32,009 nt of DNA from Candidatus Omnitrophota bacterium (GCA_020346285.1 CP070780.1:788277-820285), one strand, 5' to 3'. Shown: positions 1-10,497, counted from the stretch's first letter. Numbers and translations are program-made. The notes: generated by a model not told the origin, from the letters alone.

Positions 1-39
1 CGCGTCCTTTTTGCCTATATATCCTATTATCCCGCACAT
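1..39 (-). CDS. glmS: Glutamine-fructose-6-phosphate aminotransferase, N-terminal fragment (cut by window edge)
   Basis: Reading the minus strand from the ATG at 39-37 gives MCGIIGYIGKKDA, the diagnostic N-terminus of GlmS: after removal of Met, Cys1 is the catalytic nucleophile of the class II glutamine amidotransferase domain. GlmS makes glucosamine-6-phosphate from fructose-6-phosphate and glutamine, the first step toward UDP-GlcNAc for peptidoglycan and LPS. Only 13 codons are in the window. A GGAG Shine-Dalgarno sequence lies in the last codons of the upstream EamA gene, whose stop codon is 3 bases before this ATG, so the two are almost certainly co-transcribed. Another class II amidotransferase (for example PurF or AsnB) also starts MCGI, but the GYIG continuation favours GlmS. 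Confidence 0.8.
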   Translation of the reverse strand, partial: MCGIIGYIGKKDA

Positions 40-42
40 GCT

Positions 43-468
43 TTAGCTCCGTACAAACCAGATACCAGCTATTATAAGAATTGTTCCGATTAAACGTAAA
101 AAGGTAACGTGCTCACCGAGAATAAGCACGCTCAATATAGCCGTAACCAGGGGATAGGTCGCGGCGATGGGCACAATCTGCGACGTAGCGCCTCGCTTAA
201 GAGCGATAAAATATGTGAGCATGCCAAGGAGCCCTGCCATCAAACCTGTTACGGAAAAGATAACCCATGTCTTAAAATCGACCTGAAAAACCTGTCTGGC
301 TTTCCCGGCAAGAACTAAATATATAACCAGCGCCACGGTAACAGCGATGCTTCTTATAGCAACCCCTGTCAGCGGATCGGTGCTGCCTAAACCAATCTTT
401 TCCAGAACAGGTGTTGTGCCCCACAAAAAAGCCGTGATAAGGAGCAGTAAAATTACTTCCGGCCTCAT
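43..468 (-). CDS. Single-domain EamA/DMT-family membrane protein
   Basis: This 141-aa protein is almost entirely hydrophobic, with about four or five membrane segments. It begins with an LLLITAFLWGTTPVLEKIG motif (residues 8-26), typical of an EamA repeat of the drug/metabolite transporter superfamily. Most EamA transporters are about 300 aa with two such repeats; this one has a single repeat and so resembles small EmrE-like members that work as dimers. It overlaps the stop of the upstream glycosyltransferase by 4 bases (ATGA) and is followed closely by glmS, so it lies in an envelope-related operon. A role in moving a lipid-linked sugar or small metabolite is plausible from context, as with ArnE/F-like proteins, but the substrate cannot be told from sequence. 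Confidence 0.75.
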   Translation of the reverse strand: MRPEVILLLLITAFLWGTTPVLEKIGLGSTDPLTGVAIRSIAVTVALVIYLVLAGKARQVFQVDFKTWVIFSVTGLMAGLLGMLTYFIALKRGATSQIVPIAATYPLVTAILSVLILGEHVTFLRLIGTILIIAGIWFVRS

Positions 469-1667
469 TTTATGCCTGTCACTTGTTTATATATCTTGAT
501 ATTATTCTCCGCCATAACCCCTTTTGTGAACCTGAGCTCGGCGAACTTTCTACCCGTCGAACCGATCCGCTCTCTTAATCCTCCGTCATCTAAAAGTGTA
601 ATAATTTTGTTAGCTATCGCTTCGTAGTCCTTTATCGGAACAACGTAGCCGTTTATCCCGTCCTGGATAATTTCCGGCATGCCGCCTGAATTCGTTACAA
701 TCATGGGTTTCCCCGAAGCCAGGGACTCCAGCATTGTCAAGCCGAACGGCTCTCCTACCGTAGATGGATACAGGCAGACTTCTGAAATGGCATAGAGCTT
801 TACCATTTCGTCCAATGTAAACATCTCGATAAAGACATTATTCTTTATGCCCGATTCATCTATCAAATCTACAATGTAGGCAATATCCTTCTGTTGCGTG
901 GCCGTCCAATCCACGATATTTTTTGTGCCGGCCAGGACTAAAACCGCGTTTGGAAATTTCTTTATAACGAGCCTCATCGCCTTCACGCTGATGTCGCATC
1001 CTTTGGCAATGCCCATCCTCGCAGGATGGAAGATAACCTCTTTATTTTTTAGAAAAGCAAGCCTTCCGCTGTATGCCTTCCGGTTTGTCGGCTTAAATCT
1101 ATTTATATCTATGCCGTGGTGAATGGTTGTTACCTGGTTACTGTCACAACCTATGCCCATAAGTTCCTTTTTGATATAAAAACTTACCGCAATGATGTGG
1201 TCCCATCGGATTTTTCTCGTAAGCCGTAAAAAGAGCATATCGTCCCAGGAGTTATGCGCCGTTAGAACAAGAGGTATCTTTCTCTTTTTTACCTCCTCGT
1301 CCAGGACCTTGGCATGTGTCTTGCTGAAATAATTCATGTTATGCGCGTGAACAACATGGGGCCTTGCCCTGTCCAAGAAAGAACCTACTACATTCCTTAC
1401 TTCGCTTTCTATCCCGACTAATCCCCTTTTGCTCAACCAGTTTAAATTCATTATAGGCGCGCGGGTTATCTTAACGCCTTTGTAGGTCTCGTGAACGCTC
1501 GCTCCTTCTGCAGAGCCGGTAAGCAGACTCGCTTCATGGCCCCTTTTAACAAGTTCCGGAAGGAGCATTACAAGGTGCGTCTCCACCCCGCCTATAATCG
1601 GCGGAAACGCCCAGTGCACATGTGCAATCCGAAGTTTTTTGTGCCTTTTTGTCTTTTTTGCTACCAT
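465..1667 (-). CDS. GT4-family (GT-B fold) glycosyltransferase
   Basis: A 400-aa cytoplasmic or membrane-associated glycosyltransferase. The N-terminal acceptor domain carries the GGVE motif (residues 26-29) near the expected Gly-rich loop, and the C-terminal donor-binding domain carries HPARM (214-218) and the E-x7-E signature of GT4 enzymes (E306 and E314 in EPFGLTMLE), followed by SGGMPEII. These features fit a retaining transferase using a nucleotide-sugar donor, likely in glycolipid, exopolysaccharide or LPS assembly; donor and acceptor are unknown. The start is supported by a GGGGAG ribosome-binding site 6-7 bases upstream. It is the first gene of a probable GT4-EamA-glmS operon, and the ATGA overlap with EamA indicates translational coupling. 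Confidence 0.88.
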   Translation of the reverse strand: MVAKKTKRHKKLRIAHVHWAFPPIIGGVETHLVMLLPELVKRGHEASLLTGSAEGASVHETYKGVKITRAPIMNLNWLSKRGLVGIESEVRNVVGSFLDRARPHVVHAHNMNYFSKTHAKVLDEEVKKRKIPLVLTAHNSWDDMLFLRLTRKIRWDHIIAVSFYIKKELMGIGCDSNQVTTIHHGIDINRFKPTNRKAYSGRLAFLKNKEVIFHPARMGIAKGCDISVKAMRLVIKKFPNAVLVLAGTKNIVDWTATQQKDIAYIVDLIDESGIKNNVFIEMFTLDEMVKLYAISEVCLYPSTVGEPFGLTMLESLASGKPMIVTNSGGMPEIIQDGINGYVVPIKDYEAIANKIITLLDDGGLRERIGSTGRKFAELRFTKGVMAENNIKIYKQVTGIK

Positions 1668-1690
1668 ATTAAACTCCCCTACATTCTGTT

Positions 1691-1722
1691 GTTGTAGGAG
1701 GGGTTTAAACCTCTCCTACAAC
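1691..1722. repeat. 32-bp perfect-length palindromic repeat element
   Basis: Two 16-base arms (GTTGTAGGAGGGGTTT and AAACCTCTCCTACAAC) meet without a loop and differ from perfect symmetry by one base pair. It lies between the small membrane-protein gene and the glycosyltransferase. There is no T tract, so it is not a classical terminator on either strand. It resembles dispersed palindromic elements seen in intergenic spaces of many uncultured bacterial genomes; whether other copies exist in this genome cannot be seen here. Confidence 0.7.
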
Positions 1723-1726
1723 TATC

Positions 1727-1957
1727 CTATTTTTGCTGCCCAATATTCACTATTACTGTAGAGCCGCTTGCCGCTTCAATTTTGTCTATTTTGGCTCTGA
1801 ATCCCGTCGGTGCATTCTCATAATATCGCGTTTGCTGTAATTCCTTAGCTGATTTATTAACTTCCTTTCGGTCTTTCAACATTACCACATTTGTCAATAT
1901 ACTTGATACTGCGGCAATAACAAAAATGATTTTTATTATTACGGCTATAATCTTCAT
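1727..1957 (-). CDS. Small membrane-anchored protein of unknown function
   Basis: I do not recognise this 76-aa protein. It has one N-terminal hydrophobic segment (about residues 3-26, KIIAVIIKIIFVIAAVSSIL...) and then a basic and polar stretch of about 50 residues, ending in a short beta-like sequence (GSTVIVNIGQQK). It could be a single-pass inner-membrane protein with a small periplasmic tail, or a signal peptide with an unusual cleavage site. An AGGAGAG ribosome-binding site lies properly spaced before the ATG, which supports it being a real gene despite its size. It lies upstream of the glycosyltransferase on the same strand, separated by the 32-bp palindrome. Confidence 0.55.
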   Translation of the reverse strand: MKIIAVIIKIIFVIAAVSSILTNVVMLKDRKEVNKSAKELQQTRYYENAPTGFRAKIDKIEAASGSTVIVNIGQQK

Positions 1958-2096
1958 AATCTCTCCTCGGGAATCTACCCCTTGAGATTTCCTAACTTCT
2001 CTATTTTTACCTCACACAACTCGCTCCGAAGGAAAGGGGTAACAGGTCGCCGAAGGCGACCGCCATAGGGGAAAACCTGGGTTTTCCCCTTGGACA

Positions 2097-2180
2097 GGTG
2101 CGGACGCAAGTCCTTTTGCCGAAGGCAAAAGGCCGAGGAGAAAAAAGAGTATTCCTCGCTTTTTTCTCCGAGGCCGCACC
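2097..2180. repeat. Nested inverted-repeat cluster closed by GGTGCGG/CCGCACC
   Basis: The arms GGTGCGG (2097-2103) and CCGCACC (2174-2180) enclose two further stems, CCTTTTGCC/GGCAAAAGG (2112-2120 with 2124-2132) and an imperfect 15-base pair with an A6/T6 core (2133-2147 with 2159-2173). Folded as single strand this would be a multi-branched structure of about 84 nt. It has no recognisable match to a known RNA family. It may be a structured repeat, a recombination site or an RNA. Confidence 0.5.
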
Positions 2181-2187
2181 TTGTAGA

Positions 2188-2206
2188 GCGACCCCAACGG
2201 GATTCG
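2188..2206. repeat. 19-base duplicate of the tRNA-Glu 3' end (possible att remnant)
   Basis: The sequence GCGACCCCAACGGGATTCG occurs here and again at 2364-2382, where it covers the discriminator base, 3' acceptor strand and half of the T arm of tRNA-Glu on the minus strand. The copies are in the same orientation, 176 bases apart, and the match stops abruptly on both sides. Duplicated tRNA 3' ends are the usual trace of site-specific integration by tyrosine recombinases. No integrase lies between them, so this would be a remnant. Confidence 0.6.
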
Positions 2207-2361
2207 CCTACTACGGCGCACGGAGCGCGCCTGCGTAGGCTCCCCTCGCTCGCTTACGGCCGGTCCTTTCGGACTTACGGCCTTTTCCTCCCTACGGTCG
2301 GCGCTCGCTCGCTTCGAATCCCTTCCCACGAGTCTAGAGCCGCGTAAATAAACGAGCAGTG

Positions 2362-2437
2362 TGGCGACCCCAACGGGATTCGAACCCGTGTTACCAGATC
2401 GAAAATCTGGTGTCCTAAACCACTGGACGATGGGGTC
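2362..2437 (-). tRNA. tRNA-Glu (anticodon UUC)
   Basis: The minus strand folds into a complete cloverleaf: acceptor GACCCCA/TGGGGTC, anticodon stem CCAGA/TCTGG with loop TTTTCGA giving anticodon UUC, T arm ACGGG-TTCGAAT-CCCGT, discriminator G and a genome-encoded CCA. The D region (CGTCCAGTGGTTTAGGACA) is typical of tRNA-Glu. Its 5' end is only 3 bases after the gyrA stop codon on the same strand, so it is probably cut out of the gyrase mRNA by RNase P. Part of its 3' end is duplicated about 176 bases away. Confidence 0.97.
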
Positions 2438-2440
2438 TTT

Positions 2441-4870
2441 TTAATCTTCCTTTACTACTTTTGCTACCGAGGCGACTTTGTCGGTTTTATCCAACCTGAT
2501 AATGCGAACACCCTGTGCAGCGCGGCCGGTAGCGCGTATATCCTTAACTGCGCAGCGCACAACCATGCCCTTCGAGGTTATAATCATTACCTCGTCTTTA
2601 TCCGAAACCAGCTTGAGGCCGATCACGGGGCCATTTTTCGCGGTTACTTTTAAATTAATAATACCTTTGCCACCGCGTGACTGGATCCGATACTCCTGTG
2701 CCTCTGTCCTCTTGCCGAATCCGTTTTCCGTAATGCTCAAAAGCCGCGCTTTCTTATCCCTTATAACCTCCATGCCGATAACCGCGTCCTTTTTGCCCAA
2801 CCTTATGCCGCGCACCCCGGAAGCGCCCCTTCCCATGTCTCTTATGTCTTCCTCGGAAAACCTTACGGCTTTTCCTTCTTTCGTAGCGATAAAAATCTCA
2901 TCCTTGCCGGAAGTATAGTTGGCCGATATCAGCCTGTCATCCTTGGCTAAAGAGATGGCTATTATACCGCTTTTTCTTATATTTGCAAATGCAGAAAGCT
3001 TGCTCTTTTTTATCTTGCCCGTCAGCGTTGTCATCATAAGAAATTTTCCTTCTTCAAAACCTTTAACGGGGATACTGGATGTTATTTTTTCGCCGCTCGA
3101 TATGGAAAGCATGTTCACAATGGCCCTCCCCTTCGCTGTGCGGCTTACCTGGGGAATGTCGTAAACCTTCAGGGCATAGGCCTTGCCTTTATCCGTAAAG
3201 AAAAGGATATTATCGTGCGTCGAGGCAATAAATAAATCCTCTATAAAATCTTCTTCTCTCATCCCTGCCCCTGTTATGCCCTTGCCGCCGCGGTGTTGCT
3301 TCCTATACGAGCTTACGGGAAGGCGTTTTATATATCCCGAATGGCTTATGGTTATTACCACATCTTCTTCCTGGATCAGGTCTTCCATTTCCAGCTCTTC
3401 GACCTCGGCCATAAGCTGGGTGCGCCTTTCGTCCCCGAATTTCTTGTTTAATTCGGCGAGCTCTTGTTTGATTATATCTAAAACCTTTTTCTCGCTGGCT
3501 AAAATAGAGTTGAGAAACGCTATTTTCTTAATCAGCTCTTTGTATTCTTTATCTATTTTTTCCCTCTCAAGATTAGTGAGCCTCTGCAATTGCATCTCAA
3601 GAATTGCCTGAGCTTGCCTGTCGCTTAAATCGAATTTCTTTATAAGTTCTTTTTTGGCTGTTTGCGGGTCTTTTGATTTCTTTATAATACTTATTATCTT
3701 GTCGAGATTTTTGAGGGCTATTTTTAAGCCCTCTAATATATGCGCCCTTGCCTCGGCTTTCTCTTTTTCAAACCTTGTCCTTCTTATTATTATATCTTTC
3801 CTGTGGTTTATATAAAGCGAGAGCATTTCTTTTAAGTCGAGCACTCTCGGCCGATTCTCCACCAGCGCCAGCATTATGACGCCATACGTGGTCTGCATCT
3901 GGGTGCGCTTATAAAGTTGATTGAGGGTTACCTGCGCATTCTGCCCGCGCCTGAGTTCCACGACAATTCTCATACCCTCTTTATCCGACTCATCCCTTAG
4001 GTCCGTGATGCCTTCAATTTTTTTCTCCTGCACAAGCCTTGCGATGGATAAAATTAAATTATTTTTGTTTACCTGATAAGGTATTTCCGTAATGATTATG
4101 TTCTCTTTTCCGTTTTTCTGGCTTTCGATGGAGGCCTTGGCGTGGACGAGAAGCCTTCCCCTGCCTTTTTCATACGCTTCTTTTATGCCGCCCTTCCCGC
4201 ATATAATGCCGCCCGTCGGGAAGTCGGGGCCTTTTATTATTTTCATTAAATCCTTGATTTCACAGTTGGGCGTGTCGATTAAATACGTTATACCCTGTAT
4301 TATTTCACTCAAATTGTGAGGTGGTATATTTGTCGCCATCCCGACGGCGATACCGCTTGAGCCGTTTAATATAAGGTTGGGAAGCACCGCGGGAAGAACG
4401 CTCGGTTCCGCGAGAGAATTGTCGAAGTTGGGGACAAATTTAACTGTATTTTTTTCGATATCAGCGAGCATCGAATCCGTCAGACGAGCCATCCGCGCTT
4501 CTGTATAACGCATGCTCGCAGCCGAATCCCCGTCAACGCTGCCCCAGTTGCCCTGGCCATCAACCAAAGGATATCTTAATGAGAAATCCTGGGCCATCCT
4601 TACAAGCGCATCATAAATTGCTATATCGCCGTGAGGATGAAATTTTCCTAAGCAATCACCGACTATTCTCGCGCTCTTTTTGTAGGGTTTGTTGTGCTCG
4701 AGATTAAGCTCCTTCATGGTAAAAAGAATCCGCCTGTGAACCGGTTTCAATCCGTCCCTTACATCCGGAAGGGCCCTGCCTACAATTACGCTCATTGCGT
4801 AATTGATGTAAGAATCCTTCATCTCCTCTTCTATATAGACCGGAACTAATTTTTCATTTCGCGTATACAT
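2441..4870 (-). CDS. gyrA: DNA gyrase subunit A
   Basis: This 809-aa protein is the DNA breakage and reunion subunit of gyrase, which with GyrB introduces negative supercoils using ATP. The N-terminal winged-helix domain has the catalytic tyrosine in [11 protein letters not shown]121-Y122, the same numbers as in E. coli. The C-terminal pinwheel begins near residue 500 and has a GyrA-box-like QHRGGKG (canonical QRRGGKG) and a second QSRGGKG, which argue for gyrase rather than ParC. In the quinolone-determining region [10 protein letters not shown] the position equivalent to E. coli Ser83 is Ile, while Asp87 is kept. Its ATG is 9 bases downstream of gyrB, so the pair is one transcription unit; tRNA-Glu follows the stop immediately. 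Confidence 0.97.
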   Translation of the reverse strand: MYTRNEKLVPVYIEEEMKDSYINYAMSVIVGRALPDVRDGLKPVHRRILFTMKELNLEHNKPYKKSARIVGDCLGKFHPHGDIAIYDALVRMAQDFSLRYPLVDGQGNWGSVDGDSAASMRYTEARMARLTDSMLADIEKNTVKFVPNFDNSLAEPSVLPAVLPNLILNGSSGIAVGMATNIPPHNLSEIIQGITYLIDTPNCEIKDLMKIIKGPDFPTGGIICGKGGIKEAYEKGRGRLLVHAKASIESQKNGKENIIITEIPYQVNKNNLILSIARLVQEKKIEGITDLRDESDKEGMRIVVELRRGQNAQVTLNQLYKRTQMQTTYGVIMLALVENRPRVLDLKEMLSLYINHRKDIIIRRTRFEKEKAEARAHILEGLKIALKNLDKIISIIKKSKDPQTAKKELIKKFDLSDRQAQAILEMQLQRLTNLEREKIDKEYKELIKKIAFLNSILASEKKVLDIIKQELAELNKKFGDERRTQLMAEVEELEMEDLIQEEDVVITISHSGYIKRLPVSSYRKQHRGGKGITGAGMREEDFIEDLFIASTHDNILFFTDKGKAYALKVYDIPQVSRTAKGRAIVNMLSISSGEKITSSIPVKGFEEGKFLMMTTLTGKIKKSKLSAFANIRKSGIIAISLAKDDRLISANYTSGKDEIFIATKEGKAVRFSEEDIRDMGRGASGVRGIRLGKKDAVIGMEVIRDKKARLLSITENGFGKRTEAQEYRIQSRGGKGIINLKVTAKNGPVIGLKLVSDKDEVMIITSKGMVVRCAVKDIRATGRAAQGVRIIRLDKTDKVASVAKVVKED

Positions 4871-4879
4871 AAAACTTCC

Positions 4880-7297
<2,418 letters not shown>

Positions 7298-7582
7298 TTA
7301 CACTTCTCCGATTCTAAATTGTAACTCTTTAATTTTTTTTCTGCCTTTTAGGTCTTTATTGAACCCTTGTATCAACTTATCCTTCTCCATAGTCAGCTTG
7401 TAAAGCCACGACGAATCACTTACGTTTACGACAAGCCGTTTTGATTTAAGAAAAGCCGGTTTTGTGTGTTTTGAAGCTTTTTTACCGGCTACCTTTTCCC
7501 ATATTTTGCAAACATCCAGTTCTTCTTTTTCTCTTTTTTCTAAATCAGTTATAACTTTTTTGACTATATCTTTTAATTCCAT
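7298..7582 (-). CDS. dciA: DciA-like DUF721 protein (probable helicase loader/operator)
   Basis: A 94-aa protein with the DUF721 pattern: an acidic-basic N-terminal helix, a W-x-x-VAG motif (WEKVAGKKASKHTKP, about residues 28-42), then a beta stretch KSKRLVVNVSDSSWLYKL. DciA proteins of this family assist loading of the replicative helicase DnaB in bacteria lacking DnaC or DnaI. Its place between dnaN and gyrB is the classical DUF721 location, often beside recF, which is missing here. A GGAG ribosome-binding site precedes the ATG. An 8-base inverted repeat (GATTAGCA/TGCTAATC, 7591-7609) separates it from dnaN and may affect message stability or translation. Confidence 0.8.
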   Translation of the reverse strand: MELKDIVKKVITDLEKREKEELDVCKIWEKVAGKKASKHTKPAFLKSKRLVVNVSDSSWLYKLTMEKDKLIQGFNKDLKGRKKIKELQFRIGEV

Positions 7583-7607
7583 CTAACTCCGATTAGCAAC
7601 CTGCTAA

Positions 7608-8705
7608 TCATGTAATCTGCATGGGCAGGACAACATATACATATTCGCTGCCCAGCCTTATAACTCCCGGTTTGTCGATATCTGTGATTTCAAGCCCTAC
7701 ATCTTTCACGTCGATATTTTTCAATACCTCTATAATATAGTTAGGATTAAATCCTATAGAGAGGTCTTTGCCCTTGTATAATATCTCCAGCTCTTCTCTT
7801 ACTTCCCCCATATAAGGCGTATTTTTAGAAACCGCCATTTTATCTTTGGATATATCCAGCCTGATTGCCATGGAATCCTGGTTTGTAAGTATCGAAGCCC
7901 TTTTCGTGGCCGCCAGGAGAGATCCCTTATCGATTATTATTTTCTCTTTAATCTCCTTTGGTATGACCTGTTCATAACTGGGAAACTCCCCCTCTATGAG
8001 CCGGGAAATAATAAGGGTATCCCCCAAATCAAAAAGAACCTGGTTTTCATCAAAAAGAATTTTGATTTCGCCTTCTTCCTGCAACAACCTGTTCAACTCC
8101 TGAATTGTTTTTGTCGGAATAATGATTTTTTTCTCTGTAACGGTCTCCTCCGGAAGTTCTTTTTCCACAACCGCTAATCTTCTTCCGTCCGTGGCGACAA
8201 GTTTAATGGTCTTGTTTTTTATTATAAATAATACGCCATTTAATATATATCTTGTTTCATCGCGGCTTACGGCAAATGCCGTTATGGATATTATATTTTT
8301 CAAAAAACTCTGGAGAAGGGTTATTGCGTCTTTGTTTTTGAAATTAGGGGGTTGCGGAAATTCTTCTTTCGGCAGGCCCACTATTTTGAAGATTATTTTA
8401 CCGCTTTCTATAGTGGCCATATTATTCTTTTTTGTCGATACGGATATATCGGACCCATCCGGGAGCTCTTTTATAATATCCATAAATTTTTTGGCCGGGA
8501 GCGTTATGGCGCCCTCTCTTTCGGTTTTTATGGGTATTGTTGAGGATATACCTATATCTAAATCTGTGGCTGTTATTTTCACAATATCATTGTAAGCTTC
8601 CAGCAGTATATTTGATAATATAGGTAAGGTGCCCTTGGATGATATCGCGTTCTGCACTTTCTGGATTGTCTTAAATATACGATTTTTATCTGTTTTGAAT
8701 CTCAT
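7608..8705 (-). CDS. dnaN: DNA polymerase III beta sliding clamp
   Basis: This 365-aa protein matches the usual length of the beta clamp (about 366 aa) and shows its threefold repeated fold. The N-terminus MRFKTDKNRIFKTIQKVQNAIS is followed by TLPILSNILLEA, and the C-terminus ends in the clamp-typical YVYVVLPMQIT (LPMR/LPMQ motif lining the partner-binding pocket). As a dimeric ring it tethers polymerase, and other proteins bearing QLxLF-type peptides, to DNA. It lies directly downstream of dnaA on the same strand, with an AAGGGG ribosome-binding site. The gene that normally follows, recF, is absent. Confidence 0.96.
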   Translation of the reverse strand: MRFKTDKNRIFKTIQKVQNAISSKGTLPILSNILLEAYNDIVKITATDLDIGISSTIPIKTEREGAITLPAKKFMDIIKELPDGSDISVSTKKNNMATIESGKIIFKIVGLPKEEFPQPPNFKNKDAITLLQSFLKNIISITAFAVSRDETRYILNGVLFIIKNKTIKLVATDGRRLAVVEKELPEETVTEKKIIIPTKTIQELNRLLQEEGEIKILFDENQVLFDLGDTLIISRLIEGEFPSYEQVIPKEIKEKIIIDKGSLLAATKRASILTNQDSMAIRLDISKDKMAVSKNTPYMGEVREELEILYKGKDLSIGFNPNYIIEVLKNIDVKDVGLEITDIDKPGVIRLGSEYVYVVLPMQIT

Positions 8706-8863
8706 GTGTTATACCCCTTCTATTCTTTTATATTATTTAAAATACAGTAATAACCGTAGTAAGCGGATTAGATTGTTGATATCAACGTAACACATTAAAT
8801 TTAAAGGAGATACAATATAAAAACAATACACAGGTTATCAACATATCCACAAATACCGTTTCA
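8706..8863. promoter_or_regulatory. dnaA-dnaN intergenic gap with degenerate DnaA-box-like sites
   Basis: This 158-base A/T-rich gap contains TTATCAACA (8835-8843) and ATATCCACA (8843-8851), each one mismatch from the DnaA box TTATCCACA, and a perfect 12-bp palindrome GTTGATATCAAC (8775-8786). These could support DnaA-dependent control of dnaN or form a secondary part of a bipartite origin. The evidence is weaker than for the dnaA-rpmH gap because none of the boxes is perfect. Confidence 0.35.
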
Positions 8864-10222
8864 TCACCCCTTTATATCCAAAATCAGCTTATCTATAATC
8901 CAGCGCACCTTCTCGTCCATTTTTAAACCTTTTTCAATCTTCTCACACGCATGGATAACCGTTGTATGGTCCCTACCTCCAAAAAAATGCCCTATTTCGG
9001 GTAATGAAAGGTCTGTAAGGTCTCTGCTTAAATACATAGCAATCTGGCGCGGATAAGCAATCGTCTTGGTTCTTTTCTTCCCCTTCATATCCTGGGGGCC
9101 CATATCAAAATATTGCGCAACCTTTTTTTGGATTAGTTCGACATTGATCTTTTTTTCGCCTTCAATAATCATCCCCTTCAATATTTCTTTGGCAAGGCCC
9201 ACCGTTATTTCTTTATTCATTAATTTAGCATAAGCAACCACTCGAATAAGAGCCCCCTCCAATTCCCTTATGTTTGTTTTTATATTTTCGGCCAGGAAAA
9301 AGAGAAGCTCATCGGGCAGGTATACAGTTTCTTTTTCACTTTTTTTTCTTAAAATAGCTATTCTTGTTTCAAAATCGGGCGCCTGGATGTCTGTTATCAA
9401 GCCCCATTCAAACCTCGAGACAAGTCTTTTTTCAAGGGTGCGGATTTCCTTCGGAGAACGGTCGCTCGACATGACTATCTGTTTATGAGCGTCGTATAAA
9501 GAATTGAAAGTGTGGAAAAATTCCTCCTGGGTGGATTCCTTCCCGGCTATAAAGTGTATGTCGTCGATTAAAAGCACATCGACATTTCTGTATCTTTGCC
9601 GGAATTTAGGCGTTGTTCGGTGTTGTATCGCGCTTATCAGCTGGTTTGTAAATTCTTCGCTTGATATGTAAAGAATCTTTGTTTTTGCGGATTTTTTAAT
9701 CAATTCGTTCCCCATTGCGTACATAAGATGAGTTTTCCCCAGGCCTACGCCGCCATATATAAAGAGAGGATTATATGCCTTGGCAGGGGATTCCGCAATG
9801 GCCAGGCAAGCGGCATGAGCGAATCTATTACCGGGGCCTACGACAAAATTTTCAAAAGAATATTTTGAGTTTAAACGAGTCTCCTGCGGAGGAACCTCTC
9901 CGACCTGCCGCGGGAATACAGACCTGAACCATCCCTTATGGGGCTCGGATTTTGGAGCCGGGGGTTCTTGAGGCGACGAAACGGCAAATTCCACGCCTAT
10001 TTTCTTATTGGTTATTCCCGTTAGGCTGGAATTTAGAAGGCCCGTATATCTTTCCATAACCCACTCTCTGAAAAATTTATTAGGCACCCCAAGCGTTAGC
10101 TTGTTATCTGAAAGAGAAAGGGGTGTTATCGGCACGAACCAGGCGTTAAATGCTTGCTCACCAACCTCATCTTTTAGGCGGGTTAGAAGATTGTTCCACA
10201 ATTCGACGTGGCTATTTTCCAT
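8864..10222 (-). CDS. dnaA: Chromosomal replication initiator DnaA
   Basis: A 452-aa AAA+ initiator that binds DnaA boxes and melts the origin. Domain I (about 1-80) is the helicase-interaction and oligomerisation module (WFVPITPLSL); domain II is a short Pro-rich linker (about 83-120). Domain III has Walker A GGVGLGKTH (157-165) and Walker B LLIDDIHF (217-224). Domain IV ends in the DNA-binding signature GGRDHTTVIHA (415-425). The ATG at 10222 is supported by the domain I start, though the ribosome-binding site is weak. A perfect DnaA box lies 3 bases upstream of the start codon, suggesting autoregulation. It is divergent from rpmH across the proposed origin. Confidence 0.97.
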   Translation of the reverse strand: MENSHVELWNNLLTRLKDEVGEQAFNAWFVPITPLSLSDNKLTLGVPNKFFREWVMERYTGLLNSSLTGITNKKIGVEFAVSSPQEPPAPKSEPHKGWFRSVFPRQVGEVPPQETRLNSKYSFENFVVGPGNRFAHAACLAIAESPAKAYNPLFIYGGVGLGKTHLMYAMGNELIKKSAKTKILYISSEEFTNQLISAIQHRTTPKFRQRYRNVDVLLIDDIHFIAGKESTQEEFFHTFNSLYDAHKQIVMSSDRSPKEIRTLEKRLVSRFEWGLITDIQAPDFETRIAILRKKSEKETVYLPDELLFFLAENIKTNIRELEGALIRVVAYAKLMNKEITVGLAKEILKGMIIEGEKKINVELIQKKVAQYFDMGPQDMKGKKRTKTIAYPRQIAMYLSRDLTDLSLPEIGHFFGGRDHTTVIHACEKIEKGLKMDEKVRWIIDKLILDIKG

Positions 10223-10225
10223 AAG

Positions 10226-10289
10226 TTATCCACAACGTTTTACAGGGTAATTCAATATAAATATACAACTTATTCACAAGTTATCCACA
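10226..10289 (+). promoter_or_regulatory. Cluster of three DnaA boxes upstream of dnaA
   Basis: TTATCCACA at 10226-10234, TTATTCACA at 10270-10278 and TTATCCACA at 10281-10289 all fit TTATNCACA, are in the same orientation, and the last two are 2 bases apart. The first ends the dnaA leader directly before the start codon. DnaA binding here could both start replication and repress dnaA. Confidence 0.75.
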
Positions 10290-10497
10290 GATCTGGGGAT
10301 GCATTTCTGTTGTGTTCATGTCTTTTCTTACCATTGCTTAGGCCGGAGGCACCCCTCTCCGCATATCCCATTTAGGCCCTCTCGTCTTATTAACATTTGT
10401 TATCCCATAGACAAAAAAATGCTATGCCACGGGATGCAACAATTATATCAAAACAATAATTTTTTGCAAGAAATTTTTTATAAGTTTTAATTTCTTC

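Larger units (their letters stand above)
1958..2361. other. Gene-free, hairpin-packed region next to tRNA-Glu
   Basis: I see no credible gene in these about 400 bases. The stretch is more G/C-rich than its surroundings and consists largely of inverted repeats: GGTCGCC-GAA-GGCGACC (2045-2061), GGGGAAAACC/GGTTTTCCCC (2068-2089), CCTTTTGCC-GAA-GGCAAAAGG (2112-2132), an A6/T6-cored pair (2133-2147 with 2159-2173), and GCCTAC/GTAGGC (2206-2240). It also holds a 19-base copy of the tRNA-Glu 3' end (2188-2206) and two direct copies of TTACGGCC around a GTCC-TTTC-GGAC hairpin. Both strands are open in some frames, but those translations look like palindrome readings with no family resemblance. It is best seen as a remnant or hot spot of repeat or mobile DNA at a tRNA gene. 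Confidence 0.6.

Noticed and set aside
2012-2347. Open frames of 105 aa (minus) and 85 aa (plus) in the hairpin region
   Set aside because: Both are readings of palindromes, rich in Arg and Ser/Pro, with no start context or family resemblance, and overlap each other.
10399-10408. Fourth DnaA box (TTATCCCAT)
   Set aside because: Three of the last positions differ from TTATCCACA.
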